NCBI GenBank assembly: GCA_902526075.1
Contig: CABZJM010000008.1
Span: 1-59,870, forward strand
Length of the DNA: 59,870 bases
From: an uncultured Bacteroidota bacterium
GTDB lineage: Bacteria > Bacteroidota > Bacteroidia > Flavobacteriales > Flavobacteriaceae
Direction: 5' to 3'
The notes beneath the pieces were generated by a model, which saw only the letters and a list, made by a program, of their open reading frames with translations, made no database searches and was not told the origin of the DNA. Within the stretch, counting starts at the first letter, position 1, and each line of letters opens with the position of its first letter. The position numbers and the translations under genes were made by a program. Below, piece by piece: positions 45,546 to 53,596 of the stretch.

Positions 45546-47996
45546 TTATAATTTTTTTGCATTTTTAACCAACTTGTCTGTCAATGCTAGTTCGATAACC
45601 TCGCTCATTTCATTTACGTAATGAAATTTAAGACCCTTGATATAGCTTCCATTTATTTCGTTCACATCAGGTTTATTTCGAGCGGAAAGAATCACTTCAT
45701 TAATTTTTGCTCGCTTTGCAGCTAATATTTTTTCTTTAATCCCTCCTACGGGCAAAACCTTACCTCTTAAAGTAATTTCGCCTGTCATTGCTATTCTTGA
45801 TTTTATTCTTTTTTGAGTAAATAATGAAGTCAAGGAAGTCAACATTGCTATACCAGCACTAGGCCCATCCTTCGGAGTTGCACCTTCCGGAACATGGATA
45901 TGTATATTATATTTATCAAAAACATCAGCATTAATATTGAATTGATTACAGTTTGATTTTAAATACTCTAGAGCTATTGTAGCTGATTCGGACATAACTT
46001 TACCTAAATTACCAGTTATTGAAAGTTTACCCTTTCCTTTTGATAAAGTAGATTCGATAAATAGTATATCTCCCCCAACTCTAGTCCATGCTAGACCGGT
46101 AACTACACCGGCTATTTCATTTGACTCATACTTATCTCTCAAAAGTTTAGCTGGACCTAATATTTCCTTTAGTTGTTCAGGTGAAATATTGGAGTTATAT
46201 TCTATATTTGTGGCTATATTCTTAGCACAATACCTAACAATTTTAGCTATATTTTTTTCCAAACCTCTAACTCCTGACTCCCTGGTGTAACCTTCAATTA
46301 TGTTTTCCATAACACGAACACCTAATTTCAAATCTTTAGATTTTAAGCCATGTTCTTTAATTTGTTTAGGCAATAAAAACTTTTTTCCTATTTGGATTTT
46401 ATCTTCTGTGGTATATCCGCTAACATTAATGACCTCCATTCGATCTAATAAAGCTGGCTGAATATTAGAAATATTATTTGATGTTGCGATGAACATCACT
46501 TTTGACAAATCAAAACCTTTTTCTAAATAATTGTCATAAAATTCGTTATTTTGCTCGGGATCTAAAACTTCCAACATAGCGGATGAAGGATCACCAACAT
46601 TTGATGATGTAAGTTTATCAATTTCATCTAAAACAAAAACAGGGTTAGATGTTTTCGCTTTTTTAATGTTTTGTATAATTCTTCCAGGCATCGCTCCAAT
46701 ATATGTTTTTCTATGCCCTCGGATTTCAGCCTCATCACGTAACCCTCCAAGAGATACCCTAACATACTTTCTACCGATAGCTTCTGCAATTGACTTACCA
46801 AGTGAGGTTTTTCCAACTCCAGGTGGACCTTGTAAACATAAAATAGGAGATTTCATATCATTTCTAAGCTTTAACACAGCAAGATATTCTATGATTCTTT
46901 TTTTTACATCATCTAATCCAAAATGATCTCTGTCTAATATTTTTTTTGCTTTAATTAAATTAAATTTGTCTTTTGAAAATTCATTCCATGGTAGATCAAG
47001 AATTAAATCTAAATAGTTTCTTTGAACTGAATACTCAGAAACCTGAGGGTTCATTCGTTGTAATTTAGCTAATTCTTTTTCAAAGTGTTTTTTAATCTCA
47101 CTATTCCATTTTTTCTTCTTAGCTCTGCTTCGCATATCATCTAACTCAGAATCATGACTAACTCCACCCAATTCTTCTTGAATAGTCTTCATTTGTTGGT
47201 GTAGAAAAAATTCTCTTTGTTGTTGATTTAAATCGGTTTGAACTTTTGATTGAATATCATTTTTTATCTCAAGTTTTTTGAACTCTACGTTCATATGTTT
47301 GAGTGTTTCTAATGCTCTTTTCTGAAGATTATTAATTTCGAGTAAAACTTGTTTCTCGTTAACAGGCAAATTTAAATTTGACGAAACGAAATTTATTAGA
47401 AACGAATTACTTTCAATATTTTTAATAGCAAATGATGCTTCAGAGGGGATATTTGGATTTCTTTTAATTATTTCAAGGGATAAGTCTTTTATGGAGTCAA
47501 TAATAGCATTAAACTCAGAATTATCTTTTCCGGGATTTTCTTCTGGGTAATCTTCAATATTGGATGTGATGTATGGTTTTTCAGAAATTACCCTTTCAAT
47601 CTCAAACCTCTTTTTACCCTGAATAATAACGGTTGTATTACCATCAGGCATTTGTAATACTTTTAATATTTTAGCGACTGTTCCAATTTTATAAATATCT
47701 TTCAACTTTGGATCCTCTACATTTTCGTCTTTTTGTGCAACAACTCCAATAAGTTTATTGAAATTATTTGCATCTTTAATCAATTTTATTGACTTGTCTC
47801 TTGATGCTGTAATTGGAATAACCACACCTGGAAACAAAACGGTATTTCTTAATGAAAGGATTGGTAAAGTTAACGGTAGCTCTTCCTTACTTATTTCCAA
47901 TTCATCCTCTGGCGTCATAAGTGGAATTAACTCAGCATTTTCATCGATGTCCTGAGCTGACAAATTGTCAATACTAAAAAGGTTTTTTCTAGACAT
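45546..47996 (-). CDS. lon: ATP-dependent endopeptidase Lon
   Basis: An 816-residue cytosolic AAA+ serine protease. An N-terminal LonB-type substrate-binding domain (about residues 40-250, starting LPLTLPILSLRNTVLFPG) precedes a helical segment with QREFFLHQQMKTIQEELG. AAA motifs are LQGPPGVGKTSLGKSIA (Walker A) and VFVLDEIDKL (Walker B). The protease domain has PKDGPSAGIAMLTS with the catalytic Ser and GGIKEKILAAKRA with the catalytic Lys. It degrades misfolded and regulatory proteins. First gene of the lon-porQ-cmk operon. Confidence 0.96.
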   Translation of the reverse strand: MSRKNLFSIDNLSAQDIDENAELIPLMTPEDELEISKEELPLTLPILSLRNTVLFPGVVIPITASRDKSIKLIKDANNFNKLIGVVAQKDENVEDPKLKDIYKIGTVAKILKVLQMPDGNTTVIIQGKKRFEIERVISEKPYITSNIEDYPEENPGKDNSEFNAIIDSIKDLSLEIIKRNPNIPSEASFAIKNIESNSFLINFVSSNLNLPVNEKQVLLEINNLQKRALETLKHMNVEFKKLEIKNDIQSKVQTDLNQQQREFFLHQQMKTIQEELGGVSHDSELDDMRSRAKKKKWNSEIKKHFEKELAKLQRMNPQVSEYSVQRNYLDLILDLPWNEFSKDKFNLIKAKKILDRDHFGLDDVKKRIIEYLAVLKLRNDMKSPILCLQGPPGVGKTSLGKSIAEAIGRKYVRVSLGGLRDEAEIRGHRKTYIGAMPGRIIQNIKKAKTSNPVFVLDEIDKLTSSNVGDPSSAMLEVLDPEQNNEFYDNYLEKGFDLSKVMFIATSNNISNIQPALLDRMEVINVSGYTTEDKIQIGKKFLLPKQIKEHGLKSKDLKLGVRVMENIIEGYTRESGVRGLEKNIAKIVRYCAKNIATNIEYNSNISPEQLKEILGPAKLLRDKYESNEIAGVVTGLAWTRVGGDILFIESTLSKGKGKLSITGNLGKVMSESATIALEYLKSNCNQFNINADVFDKYNIHIHVPEGATPKDGPSAGIAMLTSLTSLFTQKRIKSRIAMTGEITLRGKVLPVGGIKEKILAAKRAKINEVILSARNKPDVNEINGSYIKGLKFHYVNEMSEVIELALTDKLVKNAKKL

Positions 47997-48036
47997 ATTA
48001 GCTTTTTGATGTGTATGTAAATGATTCTATATCAGT

Positions 48037-48066
48037 AAAATGTAATAAAAACCATTAAATACACAA
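48037..48066 (-). promoter_or_regulatory. Candidate promoter of the lon-porQ-cmk operon
   Basis: On the minus strand TTG (48064-48066), 19 nt, TACATTTT (48037-48044) match TTG-N17-23-TAnnTTTG except for the last base. It ends 40 nt before the lon ATG. No CIRCE or sigma-32-like heat-shock element was seen in the 101-bp spacer. Confidence 0.4.
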
Positions 48067-48097
48067 TATATATTTCAAGTACTATGCCATTAAAAAA

Positions 48098-49405
48098 TTA
48101 TAATTTTGAAATTCTGGTCAGTATATAAATTGATGGTATGAAGAATAGTGCGAAAAGTAAAATTGCTAATCTAATACTTCCAGTGTAAAGATCCATTGTG
48201 GCATAGATTGCGGTTCCTAAAACAATACTTAGTTTTTGAGATACATCATAAAAACTAAAATATGAGGTTGAATATTTAACGTCAATCAATTTTGAATATG
48301 TGGATCTGGACAATGACTGAATACCACCCATTCCTAAACCAATAAATCCAGCTGCAATATAAAATTCAAGTGGTGAAGTTACAAAGTAGCCAAAAAAGCA
48401 TATAGTTGCCCACAAAATATTAATACAAATAAGAGTATTTATATTACCAAAATAGACCGAAAGTTTTGCACTCAGATAGGCTCCAGCTGCTGCTAAAATC
48501 TGAATAACAATAATTGCTAAAATCAAACCTGATTGCATGGTTTCCTCATCCATCCAACTAATTTCATTTAAATCTGCACCAAAATAACTGGCTAGAAGAA
48601 TGATAGTTTGAGTAGGGATTGTGAAAATAAAAAATGAAAATAAAAATATTCTGAGTTTATTATTTACTTTTAATTGTTTTACAACAGACATTAACTGATT
48701 AAATCCACTCAAAAAAGTTTTTAGAGAGTATAAATTTTTTTTTTCTAAATTATAGTGTTTTTTGCCAGGCAAGTAATGGAATGAATATTGACTAAATAGA
48801 AACCACCATACTCCAACAAGAACAAAAGACATTTTTACGGCCTTATTTTTATCGTTAAGACCAAAGGATTCTGGAAATTGTGTTAAGAATAAACAAAAAA
48901 TTAGTAGAATAATACTTCCTAAATAACCTAGAGAATATCCTTTAGCACTTGTCATATCTTGTTGATCAGCATTTGCAATATCAGGCAAATAAGAGTTGTA
49001 AAAAACTAAACTACCCCAAAAACCAACAACTGCAAAAAAGTAATAAATAATTCCAAGATCGAAATTATCTAAATCAAAATTGTAAAGTAAAATACAAGAA
49101 AATGAACCCAGGTAACAAAATATTTTCATAAAAAGCTTTTTATATCCGGTATGATCAGCGACACCTGACAATAAAGGGGATATTATAGCTAAAATTAGAA
49201 ATGTAAAAGAGGATATATATCCAATAAAAGCATCATTTTCAATTGATTTAAACCAAAGAAAATCTACACTATCACCTCCAGTAATACTTTTGAAATATAT
49301 CGGAAATATAGCAGTGGATATTACCAAAGGATAAACAGAATTTGCCCAATCGTAAAATGCCCAAGCATTTAATAACTTTTTGTCCCCTTTATTATAAAAT
49401 TTCAT
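48098..49405 (-). CDS. UMF1/Atg22-like MFS transporter
   Basis: A 435-residue inner-membrane protein with about 12 hydrophobic helices in two halves, separated by a basic loop near 215-245. The start LLNAWAFYDWANSVYPLVIS near 10-29 is the signature of the UMF1/Atg22-like branch. ISPLLSGVADHTGYKK near 75-90 is the MFS loop 2-3 motif, and GGIQSLSRSTYSKL near 357-370 its C-terminal counterpart. Substrate unknown (amino acids for eukaryotic Atg22). It is divergent from msrB (76 bp) and upstream of lon with 101 bp between. Confidence 0.88.
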   Translation of the reverse strand: MKFYNKGDKKLLNAWAFYDWANSVYPLVISTAIFPIYFKSITGGDSVDFLWFKSIENDAFIGYISSFTFLILAIISPLLSGVADHTGYKKLFMKIFCYLGSFSCILLYNFDLDNFDLGIIYYFFAVVGFWGSLVFYNSYLPDIANADQQDMTSAKGYSLGYLGSIILLIFCLFLTQFPESFGLNDKNKAVKMSFVLVGVWWFLFSQYSFHYLPGKKHYNLEKKNLYSLKTFLSGFNQLMSVVKQLKVNNKLRIFLFSFFIFTIPTQTIILLASYFGADLNEISWMDEETMQSGLILAIIVIQILAAAGAYLSAKLSVYFGNINTLICINILWATICFFGYFVTSPLEFYIAAGFIGLGMGGIQSLSRSTYSKLIDVKYSTSYFSFYDVSQKLSIVLGTAIYATMDLYTGSIRLAILLFALFFIPSIYILTRISKL

Positions 49406-49481
49406 TTAATTAAAATAAATTTGCATCTAATTACAATCAATACAAATATTACAATATTTTATTGATTTGTTTAATTATTTA

Positions 49482-49982
49482 ATGATGAAAAAAATCATAT
49501 TATTTTTTATTTTATTTACTACATCTAGTAACATCATATTTTCACAAAATAAAATCTATTTAAAAGATACTGAAATGGGCAAACAAAAAGTTAATAAAAC
49601 CGATGAGGAATGGAAAAACATTCTGAGCGATGAAGAGTATAGAGTACTTCGACAAAAGGGTACTGAATATCCTCATACAGGCAAATACAATCTACATTTT
49701 GAAAACGGAGTTTATAATTGTAACGGCTGCAAGACTCCACTTTTTAATAGTGATCAAAAATTTGAAACTAATTGTGGGTGGCCAAGTTTTGATGAAGCAA
49801 TTGAAGGTACTATAAAATATGTTGATGATTACTCCCATAATATGGTAAGAACTGAAATAGTTTGTGTAAATTGTGGAGGGCATTTAGGTCATGTATTTAA
49901 TGATGGGCCAACAGAAACTGGACTAAGATATTGTGTTAATTCAATTAGTATAGATTTTAATAAAGATCCAAATAAAAAATAG
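49482..49982 (+). CDS. msrB: Exported peptide-methionine (R)-S-oxide reductase
   Basis: A 166-residue MsrB with an N-terminal signal peptide (MMKKIILFFILFTTSS, cleavage near residue 22), so it repairs oxidised methionine in the periplasm. A TTG five codons upstream keeps the frame open, but ATG 49482 or 49485 gives the better signal. The zinc site is CNGC plus CVNC, the catalytic Cys is in GLRYCVNSISIDF, and KFETNCGWPSFDEAI is the conserved substrate loop. It lies 3 nt before lpdA, so thiol redox enzymes may be co-transcribed. Confidence 0.94.
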   Translation: MMKKIILFFILFTTSSNIIFSQNKIYLKDTEMGKQKVNKTDEEWKNILSDEEYRVLRQKGTEYPHTGKYNLHFENGVYNCNGCKTPLFNSDQKFETNCGWPSFDEAIEGTIKYVDDYSHNMVRTEIVCVNCGGHLGHVFNDGPTETGLRYCVNSISIDFNKDPNKK

Positions 49983-49985
49983 CTT

Positions 49986-51362
49986 ATGATTAATTATGAT
50001 ATAATAGTGGTTGGAAGCGGCCCAGGGGGCTACGTAACAGCTATCAGGGCTTCTCAATTAGGTTTTAAAACAGCGGTTGTAGAAAAAGAGAGTCTTGGTG
50101 GTGTTTGCCTTAATTGGGGATGTATACCCACTAAGGCTTTACTAAAATCAGCACAGGTATTTGACTATTTAAATCATGCTGAAGATTATGGTTTAAACGC
50201 TGAAAATATTAGTCATGACTTTACCAAAGTGGTCAAAAGAAGTAGAAATATTGCTTCTGGAATGAGCAAAGGAGTTAATTTTCTTATGAAAAAAAATAAA
50301 ATTGATGTTTTGAAAGGCTATGGAAAATTAAAAAAAGATAAGACTGTTTCTGTTGACGGAACAGATTATAAAGCTAAATATATAATTATTGCTACAGGAT
50401 CAAAATCAAGAGTCTTACCCTCAATTCCTCAAGATGGTAAGCTAATTATGGGATACCGTGAAGCTATGACATTAGAAAAACAGCCAAGTAGTATTACTAT
50501 TGTTGGGTCAGGTGCAATTGGAATCGAATTTGCTTATTTTTTTAATAGTATGGGTACAGAAGTAACTGTAATTGAATATATGCCGAATATAGTTCCCTTA
50601 GAAGATATTGATGTTTCAAAAGAATTGGAAAAGTCATTTAAGAAAAAAGGGATCAAGATTATGACTTCTTCTGAGGTTATTTCCGTAGAAAAGAAAAAAA
50701 ATAAAGTTTTAGCAAAAGTTAAAGTAAATGACAAGGAAGAGGTTATCCAATCAGAAATATTACTATCAGCTGTTGGAATTAAATCAAATATTGAAAATAT
50801 AGGCTTAGAAGATGTTGGTATTGCAACTGATAAAGACAAAATATTAGTAGATAAGTTTTATAATACTAATATTCCGGGGTATTATGCCATTGGTGATATT
50901 GTCGCTGGTCCTACCCTTGCTCATGTTGCATCAGCTGAAGGTATTTTATGTGTTGAGAAAATTGCTGGTCATGAAGTAACACCAATTGATTATGGAAACA
51001 TTCCTGGCTGTACATATTGTAGTCCAGAAATATCAAGTGTTGGTTTGACTGAAAAACAAGCTATTGAAGAGGGTTATAAAATAAAAGTTGGCAAATTCCC
51101 TTTCTCAGCCTCAGGGAAAGCAAGTGCATCTGGTTCAAAAGAAGGTTTTGTCAAAGTTATTTTTGATGAAAAATATGGTGAATGGCTAGGTTGCCACATG
51201 ATTGGAGCAGGAGTTACTGATATGATTGCTGAAGCGGTTTTAGCTAGAAAGCTTGAAACAACAGGCACCGAAGTATTGAAAGCTATTCATCCGCATCCAA
51301 CGATGTCTGAAGCGGTTATGGAAGCAGTAGCTGCTGCTTATGACGAGGTTATTCATCTTTAA
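49986..51362 (+). CDS. lpdA: Dihydrolipoyl dehydrogenase
   Basis: A 458-residue FAD/NAD disulfide oxidoreductase, the E3 part of 2-oxoacid dehydrogenases and the L protein of glycine cleavage (gcvT is elsewhere in this window). FAD loop VVGSGPGGYVTAI at 8-20, redox pair Cys41 and Cys46 in LGGVCLNWGCIPTKAL, NAD loop IVGSGAIGIEFA near 177, second FAD site YAIGDIVAGPTLAH near 303, and the dimer-interface HPHPTMSEAVMEA with catalytic His near 438. The other complex subunits are not here. Confidence 0.95.
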   Translation: MINYDIIVVGSGPGGYVTAIRASQLGFKTAVVEKESLGGVCLNWGCIPTKALLKSAQVFDYLNHAEDYGLNAENISHDFTKVVKRSRNIASGMSKGVNFLMKKNKIDVLKGYGKLKKDKTVSVDGTDYKAKYIIIATGSKSRVLPSIPQDGKLIMGYREAMTLEKQPSSITIVGSGAIGIEFAYFFNSMGTEVTVIEYMPNIVPLEDIDVSKELEKSFKKKGIKIMTSSEVISVEKKKNKVLAKVKVNDKEEVIQSEILLSAVGIKSNIENIGLEDVGIATDKDKILVDKFYNTNIPGYYAIGDIVAGPTLAHVASAEGILCVEKIAGHEVTPIDYGNIPGCTYCSPEISSVGLTEKQAIEEGYKIKVGKFPFSASGKASASGSKEGFVKVIFDEKYGEWLGCHMIGAGVTDMIAEAVLARKLETTGTEVLKAIHPHPTMSEAVMEAVAAAYDEVIHL

Positions 51363-51775
51363 ATTAGCGCCTCCAACGCTAGTGCGTAAGATTTTAATCC
51401 AAAACCGCATATTACCCCTTCAACATTTTTAGAAATTAGCGAGGTATGTCTTATTTCCTCTCTCTCATAAATATTAGAAATATGCACCTCGATAACGGGA
51501 GTTTGTATTGCGGCAATTGCATCTGCTATTCCAACTGATGTATGAGTATAGGCTGCTGCATTTAAAATTATACCATCGTACGTAAAGCCAATCTCCTGAA
51601 TCTTATTGATCAATTCACCTTCTACGTTTGATTGGTAAAATTCAATTTTAACGGTGGGATAATTTGTCTTTAGCTCATTTAAATAATCATTAAATGATTG
51701 CTTTCCATAAATTGAAGTTTCCCTTATTCCTAAAAGATTTAAATTTGGGCCATTAATGATGATAATTTTTTTCAC
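51359..51775 (-). CDS. aroQ: Type II 3-dehydroquinate dehydratase
   Basis: A 138-residue dodecameric enzyme of the shikimate pathway. IINGPNLNLLGIRETSIYG at 5-23 carries the catalytic Arg and Tyr of the flexible loop, ILNAAAYTHTSVGIADAI near 70-87 carries the Asn and substrate-binding Ser, and VIEVHISNIYEREEIRHTS near 94-112 carries the catalytic His. Length is typical. It is convergent with lpdA (4-nt overlap) and divergent from xerD (38 bp). Confidence 0.96.
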   Translation of the reverse strand: MKKIIIINGPNLNLLGIRETSIYGKQSFNDYLNELKTNYPTVKIEFYQSNVEGELINKIQEIGFTYDGIILNAAAYTHTSVGIADAIAAIQTPVIEVHISNIYEREEIRHTSLISKNVEGVICGFGLKSYALALEALI

Positions 51776-51813
51776 GTTGTAAATTTATTAAATTTATTAG
51801 AGATTGATTAACT

Positions 51814-52719
51814 ATGAAATGGATTCATGCAATTAGCGATTTCAAAGACTACCTTAAAATTGAAAGAGGTTTGAGTGAAAACTCAATTTCTAGTTACGAA
51901 AATGATCTTAAAAAGTTGAAATCATACCTCAATAAAAATATAAAAGAAATAAGTCCCTTAGATGTTACAGCCGATCATGTAAAAGAATTTATTTACTATA
52001 TTTCGAAAAAGGTTAAAACAAATTCACAATCAAGAATAATTTCTGGTATCAGGAGTTTTTATGATTATTTATTATTTGAAAAATTAATTGTAACTAATCC
52101 CTTATCAAATATTGAATCACCTAAATTACAGAGAAAACTTCCAAGCACACTTTCGCTTGATGAGATAAATCTAATGATTAATAATATTGATAGATTGAAA
52201 AAAGAATCGGAAAGAAATATTGCTATAATTGAAACTTTATATGGATGTGGATTAAGGGTTAGCGAACTTATAGAGTTGAAAATTTCTGACTTATATTTTA
52301 GCGAAGATTTCATTAAGGTTACAGGAAAAGGAAATAAGCAAAGGTTGGTGCCTGTGAGCCATATTAATAAAAGATGTATTAACGACTATTTATTGAATTC
52401 AAGGTCAAAAATAAAAATAGTTGCAAAACACTCAGATATTCTTTTTTTAAACAGAAATGGATGTAAATTAACCCGGGCTATGATTTTTACAATTGTTAAA
52501 AATCTTTCCAAAAAATCAGATATTAAGAAAATTATATCTCCACATACATTTAGACATTCTTTTGCTACTCATCTTTTAGAGAATGGAGCTGATTTAAAAA
52601 CTATTCAACAGCTATTGGGTCATGAAAGCATAACTACCACAGAAATCTACATGCATTTAGACAATAAAGCTTTGGTTAATGTGATGAATAAATTTCACCC
52701 CCGGTCAAAAACTACTTAG
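51814..52719 (+). CDS. xerD: Site-specific tyrosine recombinase XerD
   Basis: A 301-residue recombinase that resolves chromosome dimers. The SAM-like N-domain covers residues 1-95, and the catalytic set is complete: Arg148 (GCGLRVSEL), Lys172 (TGKGNKQR), His244 and Arg247 (HTFRHSFATHLL), His270 (LLGHESITT) and Tyr279 (TEIYMH). The location among housekeeping genes and the standard length argue for the chromosomal Xer enzyme rather than a phage or element integrase. I see no direct repeats flanking it. Confidence 0.93.
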   Translation: MKWIHAISDFKDYLKIERGLSENSISSYENDLKKLKSYLNKNIKEISPLDVTADHVKEFIYYISKKVKTNSQSRIISGIRSFYDYLLFEKLIVTNPLSNIESPKLQRKLPSTLSLDEINLMINNIDRLKKESERNIAIIETLYGCGLRVSELIELKISDLYFSEDFIKVTGKGNKQRLVPVSHINKRCINDYLLNSRSKIKIVAKHSDILFLNRNGCKLTRAMIFTIVKNLSKKSDIKKIISPHTFRHSFATHLLENGADLKTIQQLLGHESITTTEIYMHLDNKALVNVMNKFHPRSKTT

Positions 52720-52731
52720 CAATTTTAAAAC

Positions 52732-52904
52732 TATAAAAAACCTACAAAAGCTTTTTTATTTAAACTCCAGTTAAACAGGATTAGGGCTACAAGACTGATC
52801 AAAAATCTGAACAAAAATTTCAGCACGATTTAACAACCTAAACTCACCCTTTATAATTAATTAGCGTTGAGTTAACAAAAAAAACCAATGTAGGTAGTTT
52901 TATA
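52732..52904 (-). ncRNA. ssrS: Candidate 6S RNA (6S-Flavo type) downstream of zapA
   Basis: The 201-bp spacer between convergent xerD and zapA encodes no protein. On the minus strand TATAAAACTACCTACA (52904-52889) pairs with TGTAGGTTTTTTATA (52746-52732), closing a rod of about 173 nt. Further inward TTAACTC pairs with GAGTTTAA (one bulge), TTAGG with CCTAA, and CTGAA with TTCAG as an apical hairpin. This is the long, interrupted hairpin form of 6S RNA, which sequesters RNA polymerase in stationary phase. A 6S family restricted to Bacteroidota (6S-Flavo) is known, and proximity to zapA recalls ssrS in proteobacteria. No promoter box was found, so it may be processed from the zapA transcript. 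Confidence 0.6.
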
Positions 52905-52920
52905 TTGTAATGTAAAGAAC

Positions 52921-53208
52921 TTATTTCTTGTTATCAAGAATATTTATCATGTTAGACAATCTATACTCAATGTCATTAATAAATGTTTCTTCATTCAAAG
53001 AACTTTGTTTCTTGCTTGATGCAATCTGAAGCGCACACATTGCTAGAGCATCTTGCTTATCACGAACAGAATAATTCTGTTCAAACTTTTTTATCAGACT
53101 ATTAATTTGCTGAGAGGCTAACCTCAGACCCTCTTCTTGAGATTGATCAATAGTTAAAGGGTAAACCCTGTTAGCAACTGACAACTTAATTTTGAGCTTA
53201 TTACTCAT
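52921..53208 (-). CDS. zapA: Cell division protein ZapA
   Basis: A 95-residue cytosolic protein that cross-links FtsZ filaments. The start KLKIKLSVANRVYPLTIDQSQ (read as IKLSVANRVYPLTI, residues 6-19) and EGLRLASQQINSLIKKFEQ (near 26-44) match the ZapA head domain, and ALAMCALQIA near 63-72 leads into the C-terminal coiled coil. It starts 3 nt after the stop of the coiled-coil gene, so the two are co-translated. Confidence 0.86.
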   Translation of the reverse strand: MSNKLKIKLSVANRVYPLTIDQSQEEGLRLASQQINSLIKKFEQNYSVRDKQDALAMCALQIASSKKQSSLNEETFINDIEYRLSNMINILDNKK

Positions 53209-53211
53209 TTT

Positions 53212-53502
53212 TTAGTCTGATAGTTGAGAAATACATGAATCTATTTCTCTAATAAGTGAGTCAATCTCACATCGTGTTTCATTAATATTATTTTCGCTAC
53301 CCGAAATAGTATTTGCAATTTTTAAAGCCTTAAATCTCTCATCAAGTAGTCTAAACTCTGCATTTAATTCATTATTATCATTAATCAGCATTTGATTCTT
53401 ATCTAACAAATCATTTTTTTCATTCTTCAGCTTTGAAAGCTCGGCTATAATAGACTCAACCTTTTTTTCCAAATCAATCAACAAATCCTGAATTTTTTTC
53501 AT
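53212..53502 (-). CDS. Small coiled-coil protein upstream of zapA (ZapB-like size and shape)
   Basis: A 96-residue protein of unknown function. Residues about 3-60 form a continuous heptad coiled coil rich in Leu, Lys, Glu and Asn (LLIDLEKKVESIIAEL, then LKNEKNDLLDKNQML). No enzyme motif, signal peptide or membrane segment is present. The pairing with zapA and the ZapB-like build suggest a divisome accessory role, by context only. A TAAATTTG promoter box lies 19 nt upstream, so it probably heads the transcript through zapA into the candidate 6S RNA. Confidence 0.75.
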   Translation of the reverse strand: MKKIQDLLIDLEKKVESIIAELSKLKNEKNDLLDKNQMLINDNNELNAEFRLLDERFKALKIANTISGSENNINETRCEIDSLIREIDSCISQLSD

Positions 53503-53521
53503 ATTACAAGTACTACATTTA

Positions 53522-53529
53522 CAAATTTA
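53522..53529 (-). promoter_or_regulatory. Candidate -7 box of the coiled-coil/zapA operon
   Basis: TAAATTTG on the minus strand is an exact TAnnTTTG match ending 19 nt before the ATG at 53502. No TTG is found at the usual 17-23 nt upstream. Confidence 0.35.
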
Positions 53530-53596
53530 ACATTCAATTTTAAATTTTCTGAGTTTTTCATTTATTAATTACAATTATATATTATTTTAGATTTCG

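Noticed and set aside
51814-52719. Tyrosine recombinase as a sign of an integrated element
   Set aside because: Its length and complete XerD motif set, with housekeeping neighbours and no flanking direct repeats or cargo, point to the chromosomal Xer recombinase.
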